This document shows, in pieces, positions 5,618 through 13,324 of a stretch of DNA of 18,389 nucleotides. Origin of the DNA: DATNPH01 sp036703315 (GTDB lineage Bacteria; Cyanobacteriota; Cyanobacteriia; Cyanobacteriales; Coleofasciculaceae). Positions within the stretch are counted from its first letter, which is position 1; each line of letters starts with the position of its first letter. The position numbers were made by a program, and so were the translations under genes. A model generated the notes under the pieces. It did no database searches, was not told the origin of the DNA, and worked only from the letters and a program-made list of their open reading frames with translations. The stretch spans positions 1 to 18,389 of the forward strand of contig DATNPH010000201.1 of the NCBI GenBank assembly GCA_036703315.1, in the 5' to 3' direction.

Positions 5618-7345
5618 ATGATGCCCCCCTCTAACCGTTCCCAACCTCCCGTGCCGCTCCGTTGTGTTCCTGGAGCAATCCTGAGTCTGGTTTTACTAGC
5701 TACTCCTACAGCAGCTTTAGCCCACGCCGGACATGGTGGACATGAATTTCAGGGTGGAAATGAAACGGCTCAACCCTCTGATGCTATTCAGGTCGATGGC
5801 GAAACCGCCAAACGGCTGGGAATTAAAGTAGAGCCAGCCAAACGCCAGCAGTTAGCTGTTGGAATTAAAACCACCGGTCAGATTGAAACTCTGCCGAATA
5901 AAAAAGTAGAGGTGACCGCACCGATTCCAGGGAAAGTCGTTGAGCTATTGGTGGAACCTGGTGCTTCTGTGAAAGCAGGTCAACCCGTCGCCGTCCTAGC
6001 CGCACCTGAGTTGGTGGAACTGCGCGTCAACTCCCAGGAAAAACGGGTGGAGGCTCAAGCCGATTTGCAAAAAGCGCAAGCGGATTTAAAACTGGCTCAA
6101 GAAAACCTAGAGCAACAGCGTCAAATTGCATCTGCTGACATCAAACAAGCTAGCACGGAAGTTGAGGTGGCTCGGGAAAAGTATAACCGAGACCAGGAGT
6201 TAGCGAGTGGGGGAGCGCTACCACGGCGGCAAATGCTCGAATCGCAAGCTCACCTGAGAGAAGGCGAGGCTCAGCTCGTTAAAGCCAGCAGTCGCCGGGA
6301 AGTTTTGGAAGCTGAAGCTCAACTCAAACGCGCCCAAGCTTCTGTTGAGGCTGCCCAGTCCCATCTTCGCCTCAGCGATACCACCTATCAAACTAGGCTC
6401 TCTCAACTGGGAACTGGTGCTAATGAGAAAGGATTGGTGACAGTGACGGCTCCCATTTCCGGTACGGTGGTAACCCGTGAAGTTACTCTGGGTCAAGCCT
6501 TCGAGGACGCAGGCGGCAAGCTGATGACGATTGTGAATGACAATCGTGTTTTTGCCACCGCGAATATCTATGAAAAAGATTTAGACAAAGTAAAGACGGG
6601 GCAACGTGCGATCGCAAAAGTCGCTAGTCTACCTAACGGTACCTTCAGCGGACGGATTGCCACAATTGGGGCAGTGGTGGAAGCTGAAACGCGAGTAGTG
6701 CCAGTGAAAGCTGAACTGGACAACCCCAATGGAGCGCTAAAACCGGGAATGTTTGCCGAATTAGAAGTCTTAACAGACCGGACGGCAACAGCGATTTTAG
6801 CCATTCCTAGCTCAGCAGTGGTTGATGCGAATGGAAAGAAACTGGTCTATGTCCAAAATGGCAATGCATTTCAACCTGTTGAAGTCACGTTAGGTCAAAC
6901 CTCTGGGGACATGGTTGAGGTGAAAACGGGTCTATTCGAGGGGGATTTGGTAGTTACCCAGCGTGCTACTCAACTGTATGCTCAATCTTTGCGAGGTGGT
7001 AGCAAGAAACCAGAGGCGCAGGATGCTGCACCCGCACCATCCCAAGCGACTAATTCTATCAAGAGTAGTTCTCAGTTACCTTGGTGGTTGGTCATTCCTG
7101 CTGGGGGTGGGGTTGCCGCGATAAGCCTTACGGTATGCTTCGCGATCGCGAGTTTTTCCTTCTGGTTGGGTCGTCGTACTAAACCCCAGCTTTCATCGGC
7201 ATCCAACGCACTTGTTCACAATACTAACAACGGTTCTACATCTCCCAATGCCTTAATTGAATTGCCAAAATCTGGGGCATCTTCTGAATTACCCGTCCTA
7301 ACGGAAAACAATCATCGTCACTCTGACAACAACCACAATCATTAG
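5618..7345 (+). CDS. CusB/CopB-type RND periplasmic adaptor (membrane fusion protein)
   Basis: A 575-residue adaptor that would link an inner-membrane RND metal pump to an outer-membrane channel. It has a signal peptide (about residues 14-36, ending ALAHA), a His-containing stretch right after it (AHAGHGGHEF), a barrel-sandwich/lipoyl half (around KVVELLVEPGASVKAGQPV), a long Ala/Gln/Glu-rich coiled-coil hairpin (about 135-265), and a beta-barrel half ending in a membrane-proximal domain. Unusually, it continues with a hydrophobic segment (about 488-517) and a His/Asn-rich tail. ATG 5618 has AAGGA 8 nt upstream; an earlier in-frame TTG at 5576 lies right after a regulatory box and is unlikely. 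The expected cusA-like partner does not follow; it starts at 17447. Metal specificity (copper versus Zn/Co/Ni) is inferred from the neighbours. Confidence 0.9.
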   Translation: MMPPSNRSQPPVPLRCVPGAILSLVLLATPTAALAHAGHGGHEFQGGNETAQPSDAIQVDGETAKRLGIKVEPAKRQQLAVGIKTTGQIETLPNKKVEVTAPIPGKVVELLVEPGASVKAGQPVAVLAAPELVELRVNSQEKRVEAQADLQKAQADLKLAQENLEQQRQIASADIKQASTEVEVAREKYNRDQELASGGALPRRQMLESQAHLREGEAQLVKASSRREVLEAEAQLKRAQASVEAAQSHLRLSDTTYQTRLSQLGTGANEKGLVTVTAPISGTVVTREVTLGQAFEDAGGKLMTIVNDNRVFATANIYEKDLDKVKTGQRAIAKVASLPNGTFSGRIATIGAVVEAETRVVPVKAELDNPNGALKPGMFAELEVLTDRTATAILAIPSSAVVDANGKKLVYVQNGNAFQPVEVTLGQTSGDMVEVKTGLFEGDLVVTQRATQLYAQSLRGGSKKPEAQDAAPAPSQATNSIKSSSQLPWWLVIPAGGGVAAISLTVCFAIASFSFWLGRRTKPQLSSASNALVHNTNNGSTSPNALIELPKSGASSELPVLTENNHRHSDNNHNH

Positions 7346-7352
7346 TCCCTCA

Positions 7353-7721
7353 TTAATTACCAATACTCATCTCTTGCTGCTCCAACCAAGCCACTAAATC
7401 AGCCAATTCGGAAAAATCCAATAGCGCTATTCCCAACGCTTCCAACGTGAGAGAGGATAACCTCCGAATGCGATCGCTCAGTGATGGGTCAACTTCACCC
7501 AGCCGTCGAGTCAGCTGGCGTAAAATCAAAGCTATCTCTACTTCCCGTCTCTCCTGTTGATCGAACCAAGCCATTAAATCAGCTGTTTCAGAAAAATCCA
7601 ACAGCGCTACCCCCAAATCCTCCAATTGCTTGATCGATAACGCCCGAACCCGCTCAATTGCTACTTTAGTAATTGGAGACACTGGACTGGTAAGAGAGCA
7701 AAAGTAAAGTTGCAATGGCAA
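7353..7721 (-). pseudogene. DUF4351 tail of an Rpn/PD-(D/E)XK-type protein, remnant
   Basis: The minus frame encodes two DUF4351-like units: a partial one ending in LGVALLDFSETADLMAWF, and a complete one from EVEIALILRQLTRRLGEV to ALLDFSELADLVAWLEQQE. DUF4351 normally forms the C-terminus of cyanobacterial Rpn-type (recombination-promoting nuclease/putative transposase) proteins of about 250-300 residues; the nuclease domain is absent here. The apparent ATG at 7721 overlaps the start of the WD40 gene on the other strand and precedes unrelated residues. I therefore read it as the 3' remnant of a gene whose 5' part was replaced. It could still be expressed as a small protein. Confidence 0.65.
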
Positions 7722-8911
7722 ACAATCCTAATCAGCCTAGAAACCACGATGCTATCCTTGGTGGTCAATCTCCAGCCCCAGATAGTAGTGTGGTTTTGGG
7801 AGGGATCGAAGGTGTCAGGAGAGGCTTGGTAAGTGCGGTTGAAAATCAACGGATTGCTGCACTCTATAAAGCCCTGAAGTATGGAGACGCCGGCTCAGAG
7901 TTAGTAATTCAGGCTTTAAAGGATGAATCATGGCAGGTGCGGTCGGCTGCATGTTTGCTCTTAAAGGAAACTAGCGAGCCTAAAGTCAAAGAGGCGCTAT
8001 TGAGAATACGAAAATACACCTCCTATCTTCTGTTTCAATGCATCTATATTCTTTCTGAGCATTCAAACTGGATTACGTCAGTAGCTATCAGCCCAGATGG
8101 ACAGACTCTCGCCAGTGGCAGTGACGACAAGACAATTAAGCTCTGGAGCCTTGGCACTGGGAAACTAACTTGCACCCTTAGTGGGCATTCAAACAAAGTG
8201 AAATCTATCACTTTCAGTCCGGATGGACGAACTCTTGCCAGTAGCAGCGACGATAAAACAATTAAGCTCTGGAATCTAAGCACTAGGACATTACACCAGA
8301 CTCTCTGTGGACATGAAAGCGGCGTGACATCAGTTGCCATTAGTCCAGATGGGCAGACACTTGCCAGTGGTAGTTTTGACAAGACAATCAAACTATGGAA
8401 CCTGCACACAGGAAAACTACACTGTACCCTTGAAGGGCATTCATCCTGGGTAAGTTCTGTCACCTTTAATCCGAATAGGCAGATCCTTGTGAGTGGCAGC
8501 CGAGATCGCACAATTAAGCTGTGGGATCTGAATACTGGAGAACTGTGTAACTCTATCACTGGGCATTTGGGTTGGATTGAGTCTATCGCCATCAGTCCCG
8601 ATGGTCAAAAAATCGCCAGTGCCAGTTGGGATAACACAATCAAGGTGTGGAATCTAGATACAGGAGAACTGCTACACAATCTTTCTGGGCATTCCAGTGT
8701 TACCTCAGTCATAATTAGTCCTGATAATCAGACTCTTGTTAGCAGTAGTTTTGATAAGAGAATCAAGCTGTGGGATCTACACACGGGGAAACAGCTTCAC
8801 ACCCTCTCTGGACATTCAGACGCGGTTCGTTCTCTCGCTATCAGCCCTGATGGGCAGAAGATTGCCGGTGGTCTTTGTGACGGGAAAATCACGATTTGGG
8901 TAATGCAGTAA
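7715..8911 (+). CDS. HEAT-repeat/WD40 protein, seven-bladed propeller
   Basis: A 398-residue protein. Residues 1-38 form a leader, MANNPNQP then DAILGGQ and VVLGGIEGVRRGL, also seen in part in two other proteins of this window. Residues about 44-97 resemble HEAT/armadillo-type helices (VIQALKDESWQVRSAACLLL). From about residue 113 come seven WD40 units of about 40 residues (GHS...SPDGQTLASGS.DKTIKLW), the number needed for one closed propeller. No catalytic domain, signal peptide or membrane helix is visible, so a scaffold or partner-binding role is likely. It starts the accessory island; its ATG overlaps the DUF4351 remnant on the other strand. A clear ribosome binding site is lacking. Confidence 0.85.
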   Translation: MANNPNQPRNHDAILGGQSPAPDSSVVLGGIEGVRRGLVSAVENQRIAALYKALKYGDAGSELVIQALKDESWQVRSAACLLLKETSEPKVKEALLRIRKYTSYLLFQCIYILSEHSNWITSVAISPDGQTLASGSDDKTIKLWSLGTGKLTCTLSGHSNKVKSITFSPDGRTLASSSDDKTIKLWNLSTRTLHQTLCGHESGVTSVAISPDGQTLASGSFDKTIKLWNLHTGKLHCTLEGHSSWVSSVTFNPNRQILVSGSRDRTIKLWDLNTGELCNSITGHLGWIESIAISPDGQKIASASWDNTIKVWNLDTGELLHNLSGHSSVTSVIISPDNQTLVSSSFDKRIKLWDLHTGKQLHTLSGHSDAVRSLAISPDGQKIAGGLCDGKITIWVMQ

Positions 8912-9033
8912 AGCTATCAGCCCCTTCGGGCATCACACCTATTGGCTACTCTACTATCATCTGCATGAAGCCCAATCAGTAAGAAAAGGTCAATGACAGC
9001 TAATGGTTTCTAGACTTGCTTTATCTGTGTGGC

Positions 9034-9163
9034 GTTGACTGTCGATACCACTCTCTTACACCTCGCACTCCAACAACGGGGAATTAACTGAAGCGACGCT
9101 CGATCTGCCCAGCCGAAAGGTTCGATTCTCGACACCATAGAATCTGCGATAGCGAAGCGCTGG
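9034..9163. repeat. Dispersed repeat, copy 1
   Basis: About 130 bp, recognisable by GTCGATACCACT near the left, CCTCGCACTCCAA in the middle, and GGTTCGATT-CTCGACACCATAGAA near the right, followed by GCGATAGCGAAGC. A diverged second copy lies at 15737-15864 and a right-end fragment at 11158-11192. No stable gene is seen in it. The rest of the 8912-9389 gap holds one GCGATCGC site and nothing else I can identify. Confidence 0.65.
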
Positions 9164-9389
9164 TGCGTTTGCAAAGCATGGTGCGTAAGCAGCAAAGCAC
9201 AGATCGCACTTTGCAATGAACAACGATCGCTATACCTTTTTCAGGGTACTGCCACCTGTATGCGATCGCTCCCCCTAATTGATAACACTGCTAAGAATAG
9301 ACTTTTGCATAAGTGGCAAAGCTCTGAGAGTTAAGTACTGCTACTACATCACAACAGTTAAATCAGAGCAAGAGGTCTAATCAGGCGTT

Positions 9390-9576
9390 ATGGCAGATAA
9401 TCCCAATCAGCCTCTCGAATCTGCACACCGGGGAACTGATAAGCACCCTCGAAGGGCATTCATCGGGGGTTCGTTGCCTAGCCATCAGCCCAGATGGGCA
9501 TACTCTTGTCAGTGGCAGTAGCGACACAACCATAAAACTATGGAATCTGTCTACGAGGGAAGTAATAAGCACCCTC
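9390..9576 (+). pseudogene. Out-of-frame 5' end of the second WD40 gene
   Basis: ATG 9390 begins MADNPNQP, matching the leader of the WD40 gene at 7715. After about eight codons the sequence jumps into a WD40 repeat (AAT CTG CAC ACC GGG GAA from 9418) that lies in the +1 frame. The ATG frame ends at a TAG near 9510, while the repeat frame is open from 9328 and has no ATG, GTG or TTG before GTG 9577. A deletion seems to have removed the rest of the leader, any HEAT-like domain and part of one repeat, and put the start out of frame. Confidence 0.65.
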
Positions 9577-11080
9577 GTGGGGGATTCATCGGGGGTTCGT
9601 TGTCTAGCCATTAGTCCGGATGGGCAAACTCTTGTCAGTGGTTGTGGTTACGGAACCATCGAAGTGTGGAATCTCCAGACTGGGGAATTGAGCAGAACCC
9701 TCACAGCACATGAAACGGGGGTTTATTGCGTAGCCATCAGCCCGGATGGACTAACTCTTGTCAGTGGCGGTAGGGACAGAACCATCAAACTTTGGAGTTT
9801 GCACACTGGGGAATTGAGAAGAATTCTCGCAAGGCATTCAAGGGGGGTAAAGTCCCTCGCCATCAGCCCGGATGGGCAAATTCTCGTCAGTAGCAGTTTC
9901 GACACAACCATCAATCTATGGAATCTTCACACCGGGCAATTGAGATGCACTCTCGCAGGGCTACACACAGCTGATTCCGTCGCCATCAGCCCAGATGGGC
10001 AAACCCTTGTCAGTGGGAGTTCGGACAAAACCATCAAACTGTGGAATCTTCACACCGGGGAATTGAGAAGAACCATCACAGGGCATTTAGCGGAAGTTCT
10101 GTCCATCGCCATCAGCCCCGATGGGCAAATTATTGTCAGTGGTAGTGTAGACACAACCATCAAACAATGGCATCTGCACACTGGAGCATTGAAAAAAACC
10201 CGCCAAGGGCATTCAAAATCGATTAATTGCATTGCTATCAGCTCAGATGGGCAAACTCTTGTCAGTGGTAGTGCAGACAGAACGATCAAAGTTTGGAATC
10301 TCCACACTGGGGAATTGAGAAGAACCCTCAGGGGGCATTCTAGTGGACTTAATGCCGTAACCATCAGCTCAGATGGGCAAACTCTTGTCAGTGGCTGTGG
10401 GGACAAAACCATCAAACTCTGGAATCTGTCCACTGGTGAATTGATCAGAACCTTCTCTGGGCTTTCATGGGAGGTTGGGGTTAATTGCTTCACCATCAGC
10501 CCGGATGGACAAACTCTTATTACTGGCAGTCAGGACAAAATCATCAAACTCTGGAATCTCCACACTGGAGAATTGAGCAGAACCCTCGAAGGGCATTTAT
10601 CCAACGTTAATTGCCTCGCTATCAGTGCAGATGGACAAACTCTTGTTACTGGCAGTCAGGACAAAACTATCAAACTCTGGAATCTACACACTGGGGAACT
10701 CAGATGCACCCTCAAAGGGCATTCGGATTGGGTTAACTCTCTTGCCATCAGTGCGGATGGGCAAACTCTTGCCAGTGGTAGTTGGGACAAAACTATCAAA
10801 TTCTGGAATTTACATACTAGGGAACTGAGAGGCACCCTTAGAGGGCATTCCGAGCGGATTACTGGCGTTGCCCTCAGTGCGGATGGGCAAACACTTATCA
10901 GTGGCAGTTGGGATAAAACTATCAAACTCTGGAATTTGCACACCGGGCAACTAAGATGTACCCTCGAAGGGCATTCCTGCGGGATTCAGTCCGTAGCCTA
11001 CTCTTCGAGAACACCTACGGCGAACAGCCCCGATGAGAAGACAATCGTCAGCAGCAGTATGTGGGAGATTAAAGTGTGGG
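9418..11080 (+). repeat. 126-bp tandem WD40-coding repeats
   Basis: About 13 tandem units of 126 bp share near-identical segments such as GATGGGCAAACTCTTGTCAG and CAAACTCTGGAATCT. The unit keeps the coding frame, with small length changes in two units (near 9960 and 10460). Such similarity suggests recent amplification or gene conversion among units. Confidence 0.8.
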
Positions 11081-11091
11081 GAGTGCGGTAG
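9577..11091 (+). CDS. Long WD40-repeat protein, start damaged
   Basis: From GTG 9577 the frame encodes 504 residues made almost wholly of 12 WD40 units with a 42-residue (126-bp) period; one further complete unit and part of another precede the GTG in the same frame, giving 13 plus a fragment. An ancestral 14 would make two seven-bladed propellers. The consensus unit is GHS-xx-V-x-CLAIS-PDGQTLVSGS followed by DKTIKLWNLHTGELRRTL. Units are unusually alike at the DNA level, and differences cluster after the GH pair and in the DKT loop, at the binding surface. The last unit is irregular (SSRTPTANSPDEKTIVSSS). GTG 9577 falls inside a repeat and has no evident ribosome binding site, so expression is doubtful. 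No enzyme domain is present. Confidence 0.65.
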   Translation: MGDSSGVRCLAISPDGQTLVSGCGYGTIEVWNLQTGELSRTLTAHETGVYCVAISPDGLTLVSGGRDRTIKLWSLHTGELRRILARHSRGVKSLAISPDGQILVSSSFDTTINLWNLHTGQLRCTLAGLHTADSVAISPDGQTLVSGSSDKTIKLWNLHTGELRRTITGHLAEVLSIAISPDGQIIVSGSVDTTIKQWHLHTGALKKTRQGHSKSINCIAISSDGQTLVSGSADRTIKVWNLHTGELRRTLRGHSSGLNAVTISSDGQTLVSGCGDKTIKLWNLSTGELIRTFSGLSWEVGVNCFTISPDGQTLITGSQDKIIKLWNLHTGELSRTLEGHLSNVNCLAISADGQTLVTGSQDKTIKLWNLHTGELRCTLKGHSDWVNSLAISADGQTLASGSWDKTIKFWNLHTRELRGTLRGHSERITGVALSADGQTLISGSWDKTIKLWNLHTGQLRCTLEGHSCGIQSVAYSSRTPTANSPDEKTIVSSSMWEIKVWGVR

Positions 11092-11157
11092 CAGTTTTCA
11101 AAACAAAAGCACCTTTTCTGAACTCAGGAGAGCGATGTTTGAACCGCTAGGGTAAAA

Positions 11158-11192
11158 GGTTAGAGACTCGACATCATAGAATATGTGATCGC
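11158..11192. repeat. Right-end fragment of the dispersed repeat
   Basis: GGTTAGAGACTCGACATCAT followed by AGAATATGTGATCGC corresponds to the right end of the repeat at 9034-9163. It runs directly into the 104-bp direct repeat at 11187. Confidence 0.4.
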
Positions 11193-11290
11193 ACTCTTCA
11201 ATTTGAGCCTTTAACGTTTCAGGGATATAGGTAGACACAAGAAATTAGGGCAGGGGTACAGGGTGTCCGCGCCAGCGCAGTAGTGCTGCC
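11187..11290. repeat. 104-bp direct repeat, left copy
   Basis: It aligns without gaps to 12180-12283 (offset 993 bp), with roughly nine of ten bases identical by eye. It includes, on the minus strand, the last codons (AALLRWRGHPVPLP and stop) of a gene like the one at 12238, without the rest. The two copies flank the Uma2 gene at 11370. Confidence 0.8.
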
Positions 11291-11334
11291 TTAGTAGCAG
11301 TCAGGATAAGACTATTAAGGTTTTAGCTAATCTG
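11290..11334 (+). pseudogene. WD40 repeat scrap
   Basis: The frame from 11290 reads LSSSQDKTIKVLANL, matching the end of a WD40 unit (SGSQDKTIKLWNL) of the array upstream. It is joined directly to the 104-bp repeat and is too short to be functional, so it looks like a recombination scar. Confidence 0.5.
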
Positions 11335-11369
11335 AAGGTATTCAAAACCCATGCTAGGGAGCCAGTGCG

Positions 11370-12086
11370 ATGTCAGCTGAGGCAAGGATAGAACAAAAAT
11401 CCCTGATAATCGAGGATTGGTGGGAACCTCCAATGCCACCCAGTGATTTAATTTTCGATGATGGGGAACCGATGGAGAGTAACCGCCACCGCATTGCGAT
11501 GAATGTTTTGATTCGGTCAATTAATCAGGCTTTTGCTAACCACGATAACTTTTTTGCGGGAGGCAATATGTTTGTTTATTACAGCAGCACTCAGGCTCGT
11601 AATCGGAACTTCAAGGGACCTGATTTTTTTGTAGTGCTAGATGTTGATGGCACAAGGGAGCGTCAAGGCTGGGTAGTATGGGAAGAAAATGGTCGTTACC
11701 CCGATGTAATAGTGGAACTGATGTCGCCGTCTACAGCAGAGGCAGACACGGGAGTTAAGAAAAACATTTACGAGCAGATTTTCCGCACTCCGGATTACTA
11801 TGTTTTCAATCCCTTTGAGCCGGATTCTTTGCAGGGGTGGCATTTAGATGCAAATCAACAGTATCAGCCAATTACACCCAATGAGCAAGGATGGTTGTGG
11901 TGTCAGCGATTAGGTTTGTGGTTGGCAACTTGGGAAGGGACGATTGATCGAGAAACGGCGGTGTGGTTGCGGTTTTACGATCAGGCTGGCAATCTGGTTT
12001 TGTTACCAGAGGAAGCAGCAAATGCGCGATCGGAGCGTTTAGCGGCTCGATTAAGGGAATTGGGAGAAGATCCAGATAGTCTATAA
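11370..12086 (+). CDS. Uma2-family endonuclease-like protein
   Basis: A 238-residue protein of the Uma2 (DUF820) family, a PD-(D/E)XK-fold group greatly expanded in cyanobacteria and of unclear biological role. Candidate catalytic residues are the PD pair (84-85, GPDFFVVLD), Glu116 in VIVELMSPST, and Lys130/131 in GVKKNIYEQ, followed by YYVFNPF. The C-terminal 50 residues are charged (SERLAARLRELGEDP), a common ending in this family. AGGGAG lies about 8 nt before the ATG. The gene stands alone between two 104-bp direct repeats. Confidence 0.85.
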   Translation: MSAEARIEQKSLIIEDWWEPPMPPSDLIFDDGEPMESNRHRIAMNVLIRSINQAFANHDNFFAGGNMFVYYSSTQARNRNFKGPDFFVVLDVDGTRERQGWVVWEENGRYPDVIVELMSPSTAEADTGVKKNIYEQIFRTPDYYVFNPFEPDSLQGWHLDANQQYQPITPNEQGWLWCQRLGLWLATWEGTIDRETAVWLRFYDQAGNLVLLPEEAANARSERLAARLRELGEDPDSL

Positions 12087-12179
12087 CTCTGGCATCTAGT
12101 TGGACTATCACTCAAGTATCAATCAACGGGGGATGCCAACCCCTGATCGCCCAGCGTTAACGCGCAGACACACGGTTGC

Positions 12180-12283
12180 GATCGCACTGTTCAATTTGAG
12201 TTTTTAGGTTTTCAGGGATATCGGTAGACACAAGAAATTAGGGCAGGGGTACATGGTGTCCGCGCCAGCGCAGTAGTGCTGCT
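12180..12283. repeat. 104-bp direct repeat, right copy
   Basis: Partner of 11187-11290. This copy overlaps the intact 3' end of the small gene at 12238-12639, so it is likely the original and the left copy the duplicate. Confidence 0.8.
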
Positions 12284-12639
12284 GCCTGTGCCTTCCGCAG
12301 CATGAAGCAGTCAGCCTTGGTTCGCAGTGCTGTTAGTTCTGCTCGTTCGGCATCCGTCAGCGTACCCTCTTGATTGCGATCAAGTAGGATATTGTACCGC
12401 TCCATATCGACTGTGGTCTTTCGACTCTGAGCGATTTTCCACAATGCCTCATCTTCCATTCTGTCTAAGGCAGCTAGGTCAACCTGAAACTCATCGGGTA
12501 CGTTGTCCCAGTCTGGTGGGCTGCCCACTTTGAGGGCGTAGAGCATAACTTCCTCTTGGGGGCGGTTGGTAGCACGGGCAGTATTGACCAGCCGTTGGTA
12601 GAGTAGCTCTGGAATTTGCAGGGTAACGGTTTGAGCCAT
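12238..12639 (-). CDS. Conserved small cyanobacterial protein, antitoxin-like
   Basis: A 133-residue protein starting MAQTVTLQIPELLYQRLVNT, which resembles ribbon-helix-helix type antitoxin N-termini (short beta strand, then helix). The middle is acidic and helical; the end is LRKAQAAALLRWRGHHVPLP. I recognise this as a family found in many cyanobacteria, often beside a small nuclease gene, but no such partner follows here: the downstream gene is a convergent Uma2. I preferred ATG 12639 to the in-frame TTG at 12648, because the family begins MAQTVTL. Function is not established; RHH-like character is inference. Confidence 0.7.
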   Translation of the reverse strand: MAQTVTLQIPELLYQRLVNTARATNRPQEEVMLYALKVGSPPDWDNVPDEFQVDLAALDRMEDEALWKIAQSRKTTVDMERYNILLDRNQEGTLTDAERAELTALRTKADCFMLRKAQAAALLRWRGHHVPLP

Positions 12640-12666
12640 AGGATTCAAGTTGCCTTCACCAGAATT

Positions 12667-13161
12667 CTAAACGGTTCTCCCTTGCATCTCTCCAAAGGCT
12701 TCTAAGTATATGTCCTTATATTGATTCCATAAGCATCCCCAAATTAAAATTGCCACCCAAGAAACTCCTTTTTCTTTAACAAAGTTTTTCCAGTCATTTC
12801 GTTCAAACATTATTGGCTTGAATTTCTCTAAGTCAGAATCTTGAATTTCAAAAAATGGTTGATGTGCAGCTCTATTTCTCAAGTCTCTTAATTTATCCAT
12901 ATTATAAAAAAGCTCATCACTAATGATACCAAGTTCGTTGAGGACAAGGATTTTTGTGGAATACGGGTAACTCCTATTATCCTCTTCAATCTTTTTACCG
13001 TGCTTAAGCTTATTACGGATTAGGATATTTACCATCAATTCCATAAAACCGTTGATGATTAGGATAGATGATCGGGGGTTGTCTGAGACAAGTTCTAGTT
13101 CATTCAAAAAGTGCGAAGGAACTTCTGATGGTTCAGACCCCGGAAGTTTTGTTTTTGCCAT
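12667..13161 (-). CDS. HEPN/MltR-like protein
   Basis: A 164-residue, mostly helical protein with a lower-GC sequence than the copper genes. RDLRNRAAH (about residues 91-99) fits the R-x4-H motif of HEPN-fold proteins, and the layout (helical N-terminus, FMELMVNILIRNKL, then the RNRAAH helix) resembles MltR/DUF4145-type proteins. HEPN proteins are often toxins or RNases in defence systems, but MltR-like members can be regulatory and the motif alone does not prove RNase activity. It lies just upstream of the antitoxin-like gene on the same strand (27 bp gap), so the two might form a unit. Confidence 0.55.
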   Translation of the reverse strand: MAKTKLPGSEPSEVPSHFLNELELVSDNPRSSILIINGFMELMVNILIRNKLKHGKKIEEDNRSYPYSTKILVLNELGIISDELFYNMDKLRDLRNRAAHQPFFEIQDSDLEKFKPIMFERNDWKNFVKEKGVSWVAILIWGCLWNQYKDIYLEAFGEMQGRTV

Positions 13162-13324
13162 ATCAGGTATCTAACGATTGAGTTACAGACGTTGTCCTTG
13201 CAGAAAGATAACATCACTTACCTGGCTCTATGCGATCGCTTAGTTAGAAGATTAATTTACTAAAGGAGCGATAATGTCCTTTTCGCTAACTCCTTACGCT
13301 TGATATTGGTATGATAACTTGAGA

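Noticed and set aside
8920..8931. GCCC-CTTC-GGGC hairpin after the first WD40 gene
   Set aside because: A 4-bp stem with no T-run is too weak to call a terminator.
9010..9216. Small minus-strand frame with a similar one at 15722-15910 (both contain SMVS-x-IEP)
   Set aside because: Similarity is limited to the dispersed repeat and alignment needs frameshifts; no start signals. Only a wider search could revive it as a peptide.
9381..10943. Long minus-strand open frames across the WD40 array
   Set aside because: They mirror the 126-bp repeat and have no family features; they arise from repeat codon composition.
9418..11080. Regular repeats as a CRISPR-like array
   Set aside because: Units are 126 bp, in frame and encode WD40 blades; no short repeats with unique spacers exist.
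13242..13258. 17-bp exact repeat AGTTAGAAGATTAATTT, also at 16555-16571
   Set aside because: AT-rich, no larger flanking homology; likely a trace of an old repeat, too short to interpret.
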